Shown: in pieces, positions 21,566-30,999 of the stretch
Layout: every line of letters starts with the position of its first letter
Position numbering within the stretch: position 1 is the first letter of the stretch
Origin: UBA1738 sp045580145
GTDB taxonomy: Bacteria > Bacillota > Clostridia > UBA1381
Assembly (NCBI GenBank): GCA_045580145.1
Contig: JAZNNI010000046.1
Location: 1 to 34,036, forward strand
DNA length: 34,036 bases
Direction: 5' to 3'
The notes under the pieces: generated by a model
Seen by the model: only the letters and a program-made list of their open reading frames with translations
The model's database searches: none
What the model was told of the DNA's origin: nothing
Translations under genes and position numbers: made by a program

Positions 21566-22933
21566 TCATCTCCCGTAAAATTCATCAAGATATTCATCCT
21601 TAATTCTCACAAGCTCACTTCTTGGAAGGTCAGACAAAAGGTCCCAACCAATTTTTAGTGTCCCTAAAATATTTCTGTCAGTATCATATCCCTGTGACAC
21701 ATATTCCTTTTCAAATCTTTCAGCAAATGCGGCATATTTTTTGTCAAGCTCTGAAAGTGCCGCCTCGCCCAAAACTGCGGCAAGTTCTTTTGCCTCTTTA
21801 CCCCTTGAATACGCAGAAAAAAGCTGATTCATTGTGTTTGCGTGGTCTTTTCTTGTTTTTCCTTCGCCGATTCCCTTGTCCTTAAGACGAGACAGAGACG
21901 GCAGTACATCAATCGGTGGAAGAATGTTTTTTCTGTAAAGCTCTCTCGACAAAATTATCTGTCCCTCCGTGATATATCCCGTAAGGTCAGGTATCGGATG
22001 CGTCTTATCATCCTCTGGCATTGTAAGAATAGGAATAAGCGTCACAGAGCCATTTCTCCCCTTTAATCTTCCTGCACGTTCATACATAGCGGCAAGGTCT
22101 GTATACATATACCCTGGATATCCCCGCCTTGACGGCACTTCCTTTCTTGCCGCCGAAATCTCCCTTAAAGCATCTGCATAGTTTGTAATATCTGTCATTA
22201 TAACAAGGACGTGCATACCCTTGTCAAAGGCAAGATATTCTGCCATTGTAAGTGCCATTTTAGGTGTCGCGATACGTTCTATCGCAGGGTCATCTGCAAG
22301 ATTTATGAAAAGCACAGTTCTCTCCATTGCTCCTGTTCTTTTAAAATCTTCAATGAAAAAGTTTGCCTCTTCAAATGTTATTCCTATGGCAGCAAAAACC
22401 ACCGCAAACTTTTCCTCCGTCCCCAAAACCTTTGCCTGTCTTGCGATTTGTGCCGCAAGATTTGCGTGAGGGAGTCCGCTTCCGGAAAAAATCGGCAATT
22501 TTTGTCCTCTGACAAGAGTGTTTAGTCCATCAATAGCACTTATTCCGGTCTGGATAAATTCATCCGGATAATCTCTTGAAACAGGATTCATAGGTGTTCC
22601 GTTTACGTCCATTCGTTTGTCGGGGATAATTTCAAAATCCCCCTTAGGATTTCCAAGCCCGTCAAACACGTGTCCTAACATATCCTCAGAAACTCCAAGC
22701 TCCATACTATGTCCCAAAAACTTCACACGTGACTCGGCAGGGTTTATACCTGTGCTATTTTCAAAAAGCTGGCATACTGCCCTGTCTCCGTCTATCTCAA
22801 GAACTCGACACCTTTTCTTCTCGCCATTTTTTAATACAATTTCACCAAGCTCGTTATAGCTCACATCTTTTACGTCCGACACCATTACGAGCGGTCCTGC
22901 AATCTCTTTAATTGTCCTGTATTCCTTAGCCAT
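21566..22933 (-). CDS. ntpB: V/A-type ATP synthase subunit B
   Basis: The 455-residue non-catalytic nucleotide-binding subunit lacks a Walker A lysine motif (GSGLPHANLAAQIARQA in its place) and has MTDITNYADALREISAARKEVPSRRGYPGYMYTDLA, typical of subunit B. It alternates with subunit A in the head hexamer. Its ATG overlaps the end of the subunit A gene by 8 nt. Confidence 0.97.
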   Translation of the reverse strand: MAKEYRTIKEIAGPLVMVSDVKDVSYNELGEIVLKNGEKKRCRVLEIDGDRAVCQLFENSTGINPAESRVKFLGHSMELGVSEDMLGHVFDGLGNPKGDFEIIPDKRMDVNGTPMNPVSRDYPDEFIQTGISAIDGLNTLVRGQKLPIFSGSGLPHANLAAQIARQAKVLGTEEKFAVVFAAIGITFEEANFFIEDFKRTGAMERTVLFINLADDPAIERIATPKMALTMAEYLAFDKGMHVLVIMTDITNYADALREISAARKEVPSRRGYPGYMYTDLAAMYERAGRLKGRNGSVTLIPILTMPEDDKTHPIPDLTGYITEGQIILSRELYRKNILPPIDVLPSLSRLKDKGIGEGKTRKDHANTMNQLFSAYSRGKEAKELAAVLGEAALSELDKKYAAFAERFEKEYVSQGYDTDRNILGTLKIGWDLLSDLPRSELVRIKDEYLDEFYGR

Positions 22934-24692
22934 TTTTATCTGCCTCCGCCTTTAAACTCAAAAGGCCTGCTTTAAGATTTTCCTTTATATCTGCAAATTC
23001 CTTTTCGCAGTCTTCCTCTACTGCATATTTAAGCCTTCCCATCTTTTCACGTGCATCAAGCCTCATTATGTCCTCAAGCTCTACGCCATTTTCTATCGCA
23101 TCCTCCGACAGTTCATAAAAGGTAATAATTAACTTCATCATTATAAATTGTTTTTTTAAAGACGTGTAGGTATCCGTCTCGTGAAAGGCATTCTGATGGA
23201 GATAGTCCTCTCTGACAGCCCTTGCAATCTCAAGTGTTAACCTATCCTTTTTCTCCAGCGCATCCATTCCGACAAGCTTTACAATCTCCTCAAGCTCTGA
23301 CTCCTTCGAAAGAATAATCATCAGACTATTTCTTAGCTTAATCCACTCCTCATTAATCTCTCTTCTATACCAATCCCTCATTCTGTCAAGGTATAGTGAA
23401 TAGCTTTTTAGCCAATTAATTGCCGGAAAATGACGTCTGTATGCAAGAGCCGAATCAAGCCCCCAGAAAACCTTTACAATTCTTAGTGTAGCCTGTGTTA
23501 CCGGCTCGGAAATATCTCCACCTTGCGGTGATACAGCTCCTACAATACTGAGCGCACCTTCACCGCCGCCTAACGGGGTAACTCTTCCTGCTCTTTCATA
23601 AAATCCGGCTAGCCTTCCGGCAAGATATGCAGGATACCCTTCCTCGCCCGGCATTTCCTCTAGTCGCCCCGACATTTCGCGAAGTGCCTCTGCCCACCTC
23701 GACGTCGAGTCTGCCAAAAGTACAACCGAGTATCCCATATCCCGAAAATACTCTGCGATTGTAATCCCCGTATAAATTGATGCTTCTCTTGCCGCCACCG
23801 GCATATCAGATGTGTTTGCAATTAAAACTGTTCGTCCCATAAGTGTTTTTCCTGTCTTCGGGTCCTTAATTTCGGGAAATTCATTCAATACATCGGTCAT
23901 TTCATTTCCACGTTCGCCGCATCCGATATAAACAACAATATCCGCATCCGCCCACTTTGCAAGCTGATGCTGAACGACAGTTTTTCCGCTGCCGAACGGC
24001 CCCGGAACTGTCCCGACTCCGCCTTTTGCAATAGGAAAAAGTGTGTCTATAACCCTCTGCCCCGTCACAAGCGGCACATCAGGCGGCAGTTTTTCCTTAT
24101 ACGGTCTGGGTGTTCGCACAGGCCATTTCTGCATAAGTGAAAGCCTTTCCTCACCTGTTTGTGTTTTTATGACACAAACTGTATCTGAAACGAAAAAATC
24201 TCCGCTTTCAATTTTTATTATCTCTCCCGACACCTTGGGCGGTACCATTATTTTATGAAGTGTCGCAGAAGTTTCCTGCACGCTGCCGATAACGTCTCCG
24301 CCCGACACCTTATCACCTGCTTTTTTAGTGGCAGAAAAATGCCACCTTTTCTCTCTTGAAAGCGCAGGTACACTTACTCCTCGTTTAAGCCTTTGTCCCG
24401 CTTCTCTCTCGATAGCATCAAGCGGTCTTTGTATTCCGTCATAAATGCTCCCAATAAGTCCAGGCCCAAGCTCCACAGACAGTGGAGCGCCTGTCGATAC
24501 CACCCTTTCGCCCGGTCTAAGCCCCGACGTCTCCTCATAGACCTGAATTGATGCGAGGTCTCCGTGAATTTCGATTATTTCACCCACTAACTCCATTTCC
24601 GAAACCCGTACCACATTATACATATCAGCATCGTGCATCCCCTCTGCCACAACAAGCGGGCCGGATACCTTTTTGATTTTTCCGTCTGACAT
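22926..24692 (-). CDS. ntpA: V/A-type ATP synthase catalytic subunit A
   Basis: The 588-residue catalytic subunit has Walker A GPFGSGKT at 231-238, the V-type-specific bulge domain (about 110-190, including KAGDKVSGGDVIGSVQE), GCGERGNEMTDVLNEFPE and LADSTSRWAEALREMSGRLEEMPGEEGYPAYL. It hydrolyses (or makes) ATP and drives the central stalk. Full length, no intein. Confidence 0.98.
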   Translation of the reverse strand: MSDGKIKKVSGPLVVAEGMHDADMYNVVRVSEMELVGEIIEIHGDLASIQVYEETSGLRPGERVVSTGAPLSVELGPGLIGSIYDGIQRPLDAIEREAGQRLKRGVSVPALSREKRWHFSATKKAGDKVSGGDVIGSVQETSATLHKIMVPPKVSGEIIKIESGDFFVSDTVCVIKTQTGEERLSLMQKWPVRTPRPYKEKLPPDVPLVTGQRVIDTLFPIAKGGVGTVPGPFGSGKTVVQHQLAKWADADIVVYIGCGERGNEMTDVLNEFPEIKDPKTGKTLMGRTVLIANTSDMPVAAREASIYTGITIAEYFRDMGYSVVLLADSTSRWAEALREMSGRLEEMPGEEGYPAYLAGRLAGFYERAGRVTPLGGGEGALSIVGAVSPQGGDISEPVTQATLRIVKVFWGLDSALAYRRHFPAINWLKSYSLYLDRMRDWYRREINEEWIKLRNSLMIILSKESELEEIVKLVGMDALEKKDRLTLEIARAVREDYLHQNAFHETDTYTSLKKQFIMMKLIITFYELSEDAIENGVELEDIMRLDAREKMGRLKYAVEEDCEKEFADIKENLKAGLLSLKAEADKNG

Positions 24693-24714
24693 TTTCCTCT
24701 CCCTTTCGATCCTG

Positions 24715-25002
24715 TTAAAATATCATATCTGTGCCTATCGCGCGCTTTACAAATGCATCAAGCCTGTCTTTTTGCGACATATCCTTCCCCGGCAAAGGCA
24801 CAACTGCCGGAAGAAGCTCGTTTTCAAAACGGATATTCCCGTAATATTTCTCTGTCACTAAAATTATAGCATAACCATTTAAAGACAGTTTTTTTATAAG
24901 CTTGTCTGCCTCTTTATGCGAGGCAGGAAAAAACGTTTCTACCCCGATTGCACCAAAATATGCTATACTTTCAAAATCTCCTATGGCAGCAACTTTATAC
25001 AT
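24715..25002 (-). CDS. ntpG: V/A-type ATP synthase subunit F (NtpG)
   Basis: A 95-residue central-stalk subunit of the Rossmann-like V-ATPase F fold (VAAIGDFESIAYFGAIGVETFF, then GYAIILVTEKYY). Its start overlaps the end of the subunit C gene by 8 nt; subunit A follows after 22 nt. Confidence 0.9.
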   Translation of the reverse strand: MYKVAAIGDFESIAYFGAIGVETFFPASHKEADKLIKKLSLNGYAIILVTEKYYGNIRFENELLPAVVPLPGKDMSQKDRLDAFVKRAIGTDMIF

Positions 25003-25915
25003 ATGTCTTTCTCAGCCTTTCCTTTAAATCTCCCTCTGGCATACCGCTTTTTTTCGCATATGCAATAAGGCGTATATTTTTCATTTCTGTCTTTTTCCCC
25101 TCAAAATACCCCAAAACTGCATCAAAGCTGAAAAAGGATGTTTTCGCTTTTTGAAGATACTCAGTTACTTTATCATCGCAGTACTTCTCAAACTCAGACG
25201 GCGACTTTAAAAAAAGCGCATATTCCCTTTTATATCCCATATAGGAAAGCACCTCTTCTTTACTCTTATCACTGTTTATAAGATTGTAAATATCGATAAG
25301 GCTGTTTTCTATAAGCGCATTTTCTAAAAAGGCTTTGGATGCCCCCTTAACGCGAAGATATATTTTAAGGTCTGCAAAAAGCGCTTTCATTTCTGCCCAA
25401 TCTCGAACGAAGCCGTCACTTTTTAAAATTATTTCTTCAAGCTGTAGCTTGTCCAGCAGCATCTCCATTGCCTGCAGCCCTGATTCTTTATACATACCAT
25501 ATGCGGTCCTTGAAATATCCAAAGTTTTTTCATCCGTCCCTGAGAAATCGCCCGCTTTTATAAGATTTTCAATCGCCTCGCAATCTATTTCGGACGGTTT
25601 ATATATCAGGTCCTCCCAACTGCTTTGTGAAATCACAGCTTTTATGACAGCTTTTACATTATGAAAGTTATTTTCCGATACCAAAACATCCTTCACACCG
25701 TCATCACTCGCAAGCTCAAGACAAGTATTGTGTAGTTTCTTTCGTTCATTTTCAAGCATCTCGGTTATGTTTTTGCCCTCATAGCCTTTATCCTTGAGCA
25801 AATTTTCGAGCTGATTTTCGTCATACCCTAAAGCCGTATTAAACTCTGCGTCTGTAATCATATTTATTTCAAGGCTTTTTACAAATGCCGCAGCGTAAGT
25901 ATACTCTGTACTCAT
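24995..25915 (-). CDS. ntpC: V/A-type ATP synthase subunit C
   Basis: A 306-residue helical funnel subunit (equivalent to eukaryotic d) joining the central stalk to the membrane rotor. MSTEYTYAAAFVKSLEINMI is the usual N-terminus. The ATG at 25915 is preferred over one at 25933: GGAAGGAG lies 6 nt before it and it overlaps the subunit E stop as ATGA, a coupling junction. Confidence 0.92.
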   Translation of the reverse strand: MSTEYTYAAAFVKSLEINMITDAEFNTALGYDENQLENLLKDKGYEGKNITEMLENERKKLHNTCLELASDDGVKDVLVSENNFHNVKAVIKAVISQSSWEDLIYKPSEIDCEAIENLIKAGDFSGTDEKTLDISRTAYGMYKESGLQAMEMLLDKLQLEEIILKSDGFVRDWAEMKALFADLKIYLRVKGASKAFLENALIENSLIDIYNLINSDKSKEEVLSYMGYKREYALFLKSPSEFEKYCDDKVTEYLQKAKTSFFSFDAVLGYFEGKKTEMKNIRLIAYAKKSGMPEGDLKERLRKTYV

Positions 25916-26475
25916 TGCCGCTCCTTCCCGCATATTTCGTTTATTTTATTGCAAATCTCACTGAACTTTTCTTCAAAAATGCTCTCAAGTGTGAAGTCGT
26001 AGCTTAAATCATTGAATTCCGCAACAAATCCACCACTTACCAAAATGCTTTCATCTGCAATTTTGGCCTTGCCAAACGTTCCTTTTTTTATGCGTTTTTT
26101 GTCTTTTTCGTTAAGGTAAATCGTTCCGTCCTGTGTATCGGTGCAATTTTTATAAAGCGCAGAAAGAAATGCCGAATAGTTATTGTCATCTGCTATCTGT
26201 TTTTTTACACCGCTTATAACTTCTTTTATAAAGTCTGCCTTTGCTCTTACCTTCGCATCCTTTATCATCTGATTATCCTGTGCCCGACCCCGCTCATAAA
26301 TTTTATCAATCTCTCTGTCAAGGTCATCTTCAAAGCTTTTGCGAAAATGCTCCTTTTCCTTATCAAACTCTGCATTCATCAGTTTTATACGCCTTTTTGC
26401 CTCGTCATAAATCGCAGTTTGCCTCATTTTTGCATCATTTGATATTGCATCCAATATAGGCTTTAAATCTCCCAT
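25912..26475 (-). CDS. ntpE: V/A-type ATP synthase subunit E
   Basis: A 187-residue peripheral-stalk subunit with a long charged N-terminal coiled coil (about 10-95) and a small globular C-terminal domain (DESILVSGGFVAEFNDLSYDFTLESIFEE). It pairs with the H/F stalk subunit encoded at the operon start. Confidence 0.9.
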   Translation of the reverse strand: MGDLKPILDAISNDAKMRQTAIYDEAKRRIKLMNAEFDKEKEHFRKSFEDDLDREIDKIYERGRAQDNQMIKDAKVRAKADFIKEVISGVKKQIADDNNYSAFLSALYKNCTDTQDGTIYLNEKDKKRIKKGTFGKAKIADESILVSGGFVAEFNDLSYDFTLESIFEEKFSEICNKINEICGKERQ

Positions 26476-26487
26476 ATTCCACCTCTT

Positions 26488-26952
26488 CTAAATGTTAATG
26501 ACAATCAAAAATGAAACGATAAATCCCAAAAGCGCATAAAGTTCAATCAGGGATGCCGAAACAATCGCCTTTGAGCTTTCCTCTGGACGTTTAGCCGTCA
26601 GGCTACAACCTGCCGCACAAACTCTGCCCTGAGCCTTTCCCGAAAAATATCCGCCAAGTGCAATCGGAAGGCACGCTGCGAAATAGGAAAGGCCGACTCC
26701 TACATCGCTAACAGGCTCTCCGCCTAAAATACCTGTATTCAGCATAACCATTATTGCTATTATAAGCCCATATAGCCCTTGCGTTCCCGGCAAAAGCTGA
26801 AGTACGAGCATCTTTCCGAATTTTGACGGATCGTTTGCAACCACAGCACTTGCCGCCTCCGACGCTATACCAACTCCTCTTGATGAACCCATACCCGCAA
26901 GTCCCACAGCAAGTGCCGCACCGAATATGGCAAAAAACATTCCTAAATTCAT
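26488..26952 (-). CDS. ntpK: V/A-type ATP synthase subunit K (rotor proteolipid)
   Basis: The 154-residue proteolipid has two fused two-helix hairpins. The ion-binding glutamate is in the fourth helix (Glu137, IELYALLGF); the second helix has LLPGTQG with Leu54, Thr57 and Gln58, and helix three contains KAQGRV with Gln108. These positions correspond to the Na+ ligands of the Enterococcus hirae K ring, so Na+ rather than H+ transport is inferred. Confidence 0.95.
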   Translation of the reverse strand: MNLGMFFAIFGAALAVGLAGMGSSRGVGIASEAASAVVANDPSKFGKMLVLQLLPGTQGLYGLIIAIMVMLNTGILGGEPVSDVGVGLSYFAACLPIALGGYFSGKAQGRVCAAGCSLTAKRPEESSKAIVSASLIELYALLGFIVSFLIVINI

Positions 26953-26969
26953 AAATTCCCTCTTTTCTA

Positions 26970-28898
26970 TTATTCTAAAAAATTGAAGTATTTTGTTTCC
27001 ATTTTAAGCGGTCTGAACCTTCTTCCGCCACCCTCATAGAATTTCTGATAAAACTCCACATATTGCAATCTGTTCGTATGAACATATGCTCCCAACATAT
27101 TTATGGCAAAGTTCAGGCTATGTCCTAAAATTGAAATCAGTATAAACATAACCACGCCCAAAGGCGAATTTCCTCCAAGGCTTCCCAATACATTCACTAC
27201 CGATGCAATTACACCTGTTGCAAGACCAAGCGCCATAAGTCTTGAATAGGATAAAATATCTCCTACAAACCCTGTAATATCGTAAAGACTTAAAATGCCC
27301 GAAAAAAATCGCATTATAAATGATTTTTTATCCCTGCCTCCCGTTAAAACGATTCCTACACCACTTGCTGCAGCAAGAATAAGCCCTGTATATTTTACCG
27401 CATCATTTCCTATACCCATTCCCAAGGCAAAGATACTTATTCCTATCAACACACAAATCCAGAAACCCACATCATAAAGTGCTGCCTGTCTGTCGCCCAT
27501 TTTCCACAGTTTATAAAACTTCACAAAAAGCGCAGCGAGTATATGCACCATACCGAATGCAACCGATATAATCAAAAGCTCAAGTGCCTGATTTACAGGG
27601 TCAATCAAAACAGGGGCAAACTCTACCCTTCCACTCCCAAAAGTCTTTGAAACTGTGCCTATCAGGTCTCCGAAAAAGCTACCATATGCAATTCCCCAGA
27701 TTGTCGTAGAAACACCGCACCAGAAAAACATTCTGAGCATACCGCGTTTTCTCGCTTCAAGAATGCCTGAAAATCCTAAAATCCCGCAAACTGCCATCAT
27801 AAGCAGTCCATAGCCCGCATCTGAAAACATCATCCCGAAAAACCAATAATAAAAAAATGCCATTAAGGGATTCGGGTCAATATCATCTTTCCCGGGCATC
27901 GAGTAGCTCGCCGTTATTTCCTCAACAGGTGATACAAGAGCATTATTCTGAAATGCTACCGGCAAAATTTCATCTTGCTCTGCATCCTCCATAATCACCA
28001 CCGCACAAAATCTCTTTTCTACCAAAGCTGCAAGCTGACAAGATATATCCTCCGGAACATACCCTGTTAAAACAAATGTTTTCTGAGTATTGCCTGCAGT
28101 TGCCGCCGCCCTGTACTTTTCTCTTTTTAACATAAGGCGGTCGTAATACATCTCTATTATCCGCCTTGATTTTACAGTCCGAATAATCTCATTCTTGAAT
28201 GCATCGCTTTCCTTTTTAATATGTTTTTCAACCTCTGAGAATCTCTCGATTTCTTCTTTCGGCAACAAGTTACCCGTTGTAAGCTTTGCAGGCGAAAAGT
28301 TATACCTTCTAAGCAAAGCATTAACGAACTCTTTGTCTTCTTTTAAATACACACACCAGACAAAAAGCCTTTGCCCAATGCTTTTTATTATCTCCAGATG
28401 CAGACTCTCTCCCTCTAAAGCACTTCTAAGTTCGTCGGTATTTTTGCACCTGATTTCACCCACAACTGTTTCAGTATGCTCGGTCGATTTTAAAGACAAT
28501 GGTAACTCAAGTTCTATATAATTTTCGAGTTCCTTTTTCTTTTCTCGTATATCGCCGAGCCTTTTATCATTTATTTTGATTTTTTCTTCAAGAGCAAGTA
28601 TCTCCGAAACCTTTTTTACTGCGGCTTCTGTCTCTTTCCTTTCCATTGTATAGTCTGAAAGTGCAGCCCTTCGCCTTTTTGAAAATTTCTTTTTCTTGGG
28701 CTTATACTTCTCTGCAGTTCTTAGCGCCATTTCTGTTTTTTTAAGCTCTGTCTCTATATTTTTTATATACTTTGCGCTAACCCCATCAGCCTTGCCTGAA
28801 AATTCCATAATGCCCCTTTTATGCAGAAACTCCATAATCTCATTAAACTGGCTGCTGATTACATATATACTTACCTTGCTCGTCTTCATCACCGACAA
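26970..28898 (-). CDS. ntpI: V/A-type ATP synthase subunit I
   Basis: A 642-residue membrane stator (a-type) subunit with a cytoplasmic coiled-coil half (about 1-330) and a membrane half with about seven to eight helices (about 345-615). YWFFGMMFSDAGYGLLM and DILSYSRLMALGLATGVIA are family signatures, the latter with the essential arginine of the ion path. It starts with TTG at 28898, since GAGGTGAT lies 6 nt upstream; the ATG three codons later is too far from it. Confidence 0.95.
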   Translation of the reverse strand: MSVMKTSKVSIYVISSQFNEIMEFLHKRGIMEFSGKADGVSAKYIKNIETELKKTEMALRTAEKYKPKKKKFSKRRRAALSDYTMERKETEAAVKKVSEILALEEKIKINDKRLGDIREKKKELENYIELELPLSLKSTEHTETVVGEIRCKNTDELRSALEGESLHLEIIKSIGQRLFVWCVYLKEDKEFVNALLRRYNFSPAKLTTGNLLPKEEIERFSEVEKHIKKESDAFKNEIIRTVKSRRIIEMYYDRLMLKREKYRAAATAGNTQKTFVLTGYVPEDISCQLAALVEKRFCAVVIMEDAEQDEILPVAFQNNALVSPVEEITASYSMPGKDDIDPNPLMAFFYYWFFGMMFSDAGYGLLMMAVCGILGFSGILEARKRGMLRMFFWCGVSTTIWGIAYGSFFGDLIGTVSKTFGSGRVEFAPVLIDPVNQALELLIISVAFGMVHILAALFVKFYKLWKMGDRQAALYDVGFWICVLIGISIFALGMGIGNDAVKYTGLILAAASGVGIVLTGGRDKKSFIMRFFSGILSLYDITGFVGDILSYSRLMALGLATGVIASVVNVLGSLGGNSPLGVVMFILISILGHSLNFAINMLGAYVHTNRLQYVEFYQKFYEGGGRRFRPLKMETKYFNFLE

Positions 28899-28908
28899 TT
28901 ACATCACC

Positions 28909-29220
28909 TCACTCCATAACAAGCCTCGCTACCTCACTGACTGCTTTATCAAAAAAGCTTTCATATTCACGCATTTTTTCCTCATATGCCTTATCTGCTT
29001 TATTTTTTGCTGCTTCCGCATTCACATTCATCTGCATATCGACACGTCTTATGCGCTCGTTTTTCTCGGCATTTAGTTTTTCATAGAATAATGCACGTTC
29101 CTTTTCGATTTTGTCTTCGATATCTTCAATGCCTTTTTCAGCATCACGTTTTGCATTTTCAATCACTGTCCGTGCTTCATCCTCCGCCCTTAAAATTTTT
29201 TCCATAGCTTCCTTTGACAT
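28909..29220 (-). CDS. ntpF: V/A-type ATP synthase peripheral-stalk subunit (H / NtpF type)
   Basis: A 103-residue, almost wholly coiled-coil protein (MEKILRAEDEARTVIENAKRDAEKG, then IRRVDMQMNVNAEAAKNKADKAYEEK). Size, charge pattern and first position in an F-I-K-E-C-G-A-B-D order match NtpF/AhaH, the partner of subunit E. Start ATG with AGGTGAGA upstream. Confidence 0.88.
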   Translation of the reverse strand: MSKEAMEKILRAEDEARTVIENAKRDAEKGIEDIEDKIEKERALFYEKLNAEKNERIRRVDMQMNVNAEAAKNKADKAYEEKMREYESFFDKAVSEVARLVME

Positions 29221-29326
29221 CTTATCTCACCTTTTTTTATTTATTTTTTCAAAAAGCTGCTCAGATTATGTATATTGCTTGTTTTTTTCTATTCTTTATT
29301 CCGCACTTTCCTATCTTTTTTATCAT

Positions 29327-29355
29327 ATAATAAATGTGACGGGGATTTTCCCCAA
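29327..29355 (-). promoter_or_regulatory. Possible promoter of the V-ATPase operon
   Basis: On the minus strand TTGGGG (29350-29355), 17 nt, TATTAT (29327-29332). The -35 lies in a GGGGATTTTCCCC palindrome. On the plus strand a TATAAT (29326-29331) occupies the same place but has no clear -35. Confidence 0.4.
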
Positions 29356-29370
29356 AAGCTTTTAAATATT

Positions 29371-29413
29371 GGCGCAAGCGCCAATTCGCCGCACAATAAG
29401 CGGCACAGATTGG
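29371..29413 (+). other. Two hairpins in the leader of the asparagine-synthetase-like gene
   Basis: TTGGCGCAAGCGCCAA and, right after it, GCCGCACAATAAGCGGC both fold back on themselves just before the ribosome site of the gene at 29425. Neither is followed by a T-run, so they are not terminators. They may stabilise the mRNA or be a regulatory site. Confidence 0.45.
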
Positions 29414-29424
29414 AGAGTTTTATT

Positions 29425-30966
29425 ATGAGTTTAATTTCTTGTATTGCAGATTTCAAAGAAAACTTCACAAAAAATATTCCTTATTACAGGCTTTTGTTAA
29501 AACAAGTTGGTGACGCACAGAAATGCTCCTCACAAAAGGGCAGCTGGATCGGTGAGCATGCCGCTATGAGCTCTAGCTGCGAAGATAATATTCTCAGCAA
29601 GATATGCGAAGGGTATCAGTTCGTTATCTGCTTCGACGGCAGGCTTTTAAATACCGAAAATTTGATGAATAAGCTTTCCTCTCTCGGATATTGCTTCACT
29701 TTCCGAAATGATGCTGAGCTTGCACTTAACTCCTACATACACTTCGGCGAAAAGGCACTTCTTGAGCTGGACGGCTCTTTTTCCTTTGTTATATATGACA
29801 CTATGCGCCGCCAGATTTTTGCGGCAAGCGACAGTTTTTCAAGCTCACCGATTTTTTATACAAATTTGAGCGGGCTATATATATTTGCCTCACAAGTGCG
29901 AGGGATTTTTTCGCATCCGGATATAATCCCAAGAATATCTCAAAGGGGACTTTCAGATTTATTGTCCTTCTCAAGAGGAATTCGGGGCGCGGTTTTTGAA
30001 AATGTGCATATGCTTCCGCCGGCACATTTTTTGAAAATCAAGGACGGGGAATTTATAGTAAAAAAATATTCCCGCTTGCCATCAAAGGCGTCTGAAACCC
30101 ACATTCCACCCGAGGAACAACTCCTTTCAAGACTTGCTGCAAATGTCCAAAATAATTTTTCTGAAAATTCTGCGGTTTTGAATTCAGGAAATGTAGAAGA
30201 CGAAATTTTATGTTTTGTAGCAGCGGAAAATTACGCAAAAAATTTAAGCCGAATATCTGAATATTCTTTGGTAGATGCGGGTATTTCAAAAAAATTCTCA
30301 CCTGCACGCACACAAATATTTTTTGACGAAGCCAGCCTTTATGACTCGTTAAAGCGCTGTGTGTCAATTTGCGGCTTTCCGACAATTTCTAATGCCGACT
30401 TTCTTCTGCCGCTAATGTTTGATCGCATACCAAAATCAATCACCAAGGTTTTCACGGCTTTACCGGATATGGCCATTGACACCTCACCGATGAGAAAATT
30501 TATCTCACATAACAATGCTTTTCATCCTGCCGTTGATGAGACCCTTGAGCTCTCTGATTCGAGCGGATTTATCCCAATAAACAGCTCTCACATACTTGCA
30601 GAAGACAGCGAAGTTGAACTTATCTCACCTTTTCTTTCATGTGATATTTTTGACCTTTTCGCTTCTTTAAAAACTGATACACCTGAATTTTTCAGTAACT
30701 GCATATCGCATCTGTGCGCCGGCAATTCGCACGTGTTACCAAAGTCTTACACTTTGCCTTTGACAAGAAAACTGAAACGAATTCTACTTGATATAATAGC
30801 TGATGAATCTGCACCTATCCTTGCCTTTTTTGACAAAGTGTCACTGCTTAAATTATGTGAGCGCGGTTTTGATATACCGAACGGCTCTCTTTCGGAGATT
30901 GAAGTTATTTCCTATATAATAAAGCTTAATATATGGTTTTTGACATATAAGCCTGTAATACTTTAA
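29425..30966 (+). CDS. Asparagine-synthetase-like protein with degenerate active sites
   Basis: The 513-residue protein has the overall layout of AsnB. Its glutaminase-like part includes VICFDGRLLN (67-76), LDGSFSFVIYDTMRRQIFAASD (115-136), LYIFASQVRGIFSHP and HMLPPAHFLKI. But it begins Met-Ser-Leu, so the nucleophile Cys-1/2 is missing, and the ATP-pyrophosphatase loop SGGLDSS is replaced by LNSGNVEDE (about 252-260). The SGDGxDE motif is not found either. It is likely a pseudoenzyme or has a new role. The ATG at 29425 follows GGAGAG; the longer in-frame ATG at 29275 lies in the promoter region. Confidence 0.8.
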   Translation: MSLISCIADFKENFTKNIPYYRLLLKQVGDAQKCSSQKGSWIGEHAAMSSSCEDNILSKICEGYQFVICFDGRLLNTENLMNKLSSLGYCFTFRNDAELALNSYIHFGEKALLELDGSFSFVIYDTMRRQIFAASDSFSSSPIFYTNLSGLYIFASQVRGIFSHPDIIPRISQRGLSDLLSFSRGIRGAVFENVHMLPPAHFLKIKDGEFIVKKYSRLPSKASETHIPPEEQLLSRLAANVQNNFSENSAVLNSGNVEDEILCFVAAENYAKNLSRISEYSLVDAGISKKFSPARTQIFFDEASLYDSLKRCVSICGFPTISNADFLLPLMFDRIPKSITKVFTALPDMAIDTSPMRKFISHNNAFHPAVDETLELSDSSGFIPINSSHILAEDSEVELISPFLSCDIFDLFASLKTDTPEFFSNCISHLCAGNSHVLPKSYTLPLTRKLKRILLDIIADESAPILAFFDKVSLLKLCERGFDIPNGSLSEIEVISYIIKLNIWFLTYKPVIL

Positions 30967-30999
30967 AGGGGCGCGGTTTTATTCCGCCCCCTTTTTATG
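30965..30999. terminator. Bidirectional terminator
   Basis: A GC-rich stem (AAAGGGGCGCGG / CCGCCCCCTTT, 30965-30976 and 30984-30994, one bulged base) with a 7-nt loop and a T-run, between the convergent asparagine-synthetase-like and galactokinase-like genes. Confidence 0.88.

Noticed and set aside
22617..24258. Plus-strand ORFs inside the V-ATPase A and B genes
   Set aside because: All are antisense to highly conserved genes and lack ribosome sites.
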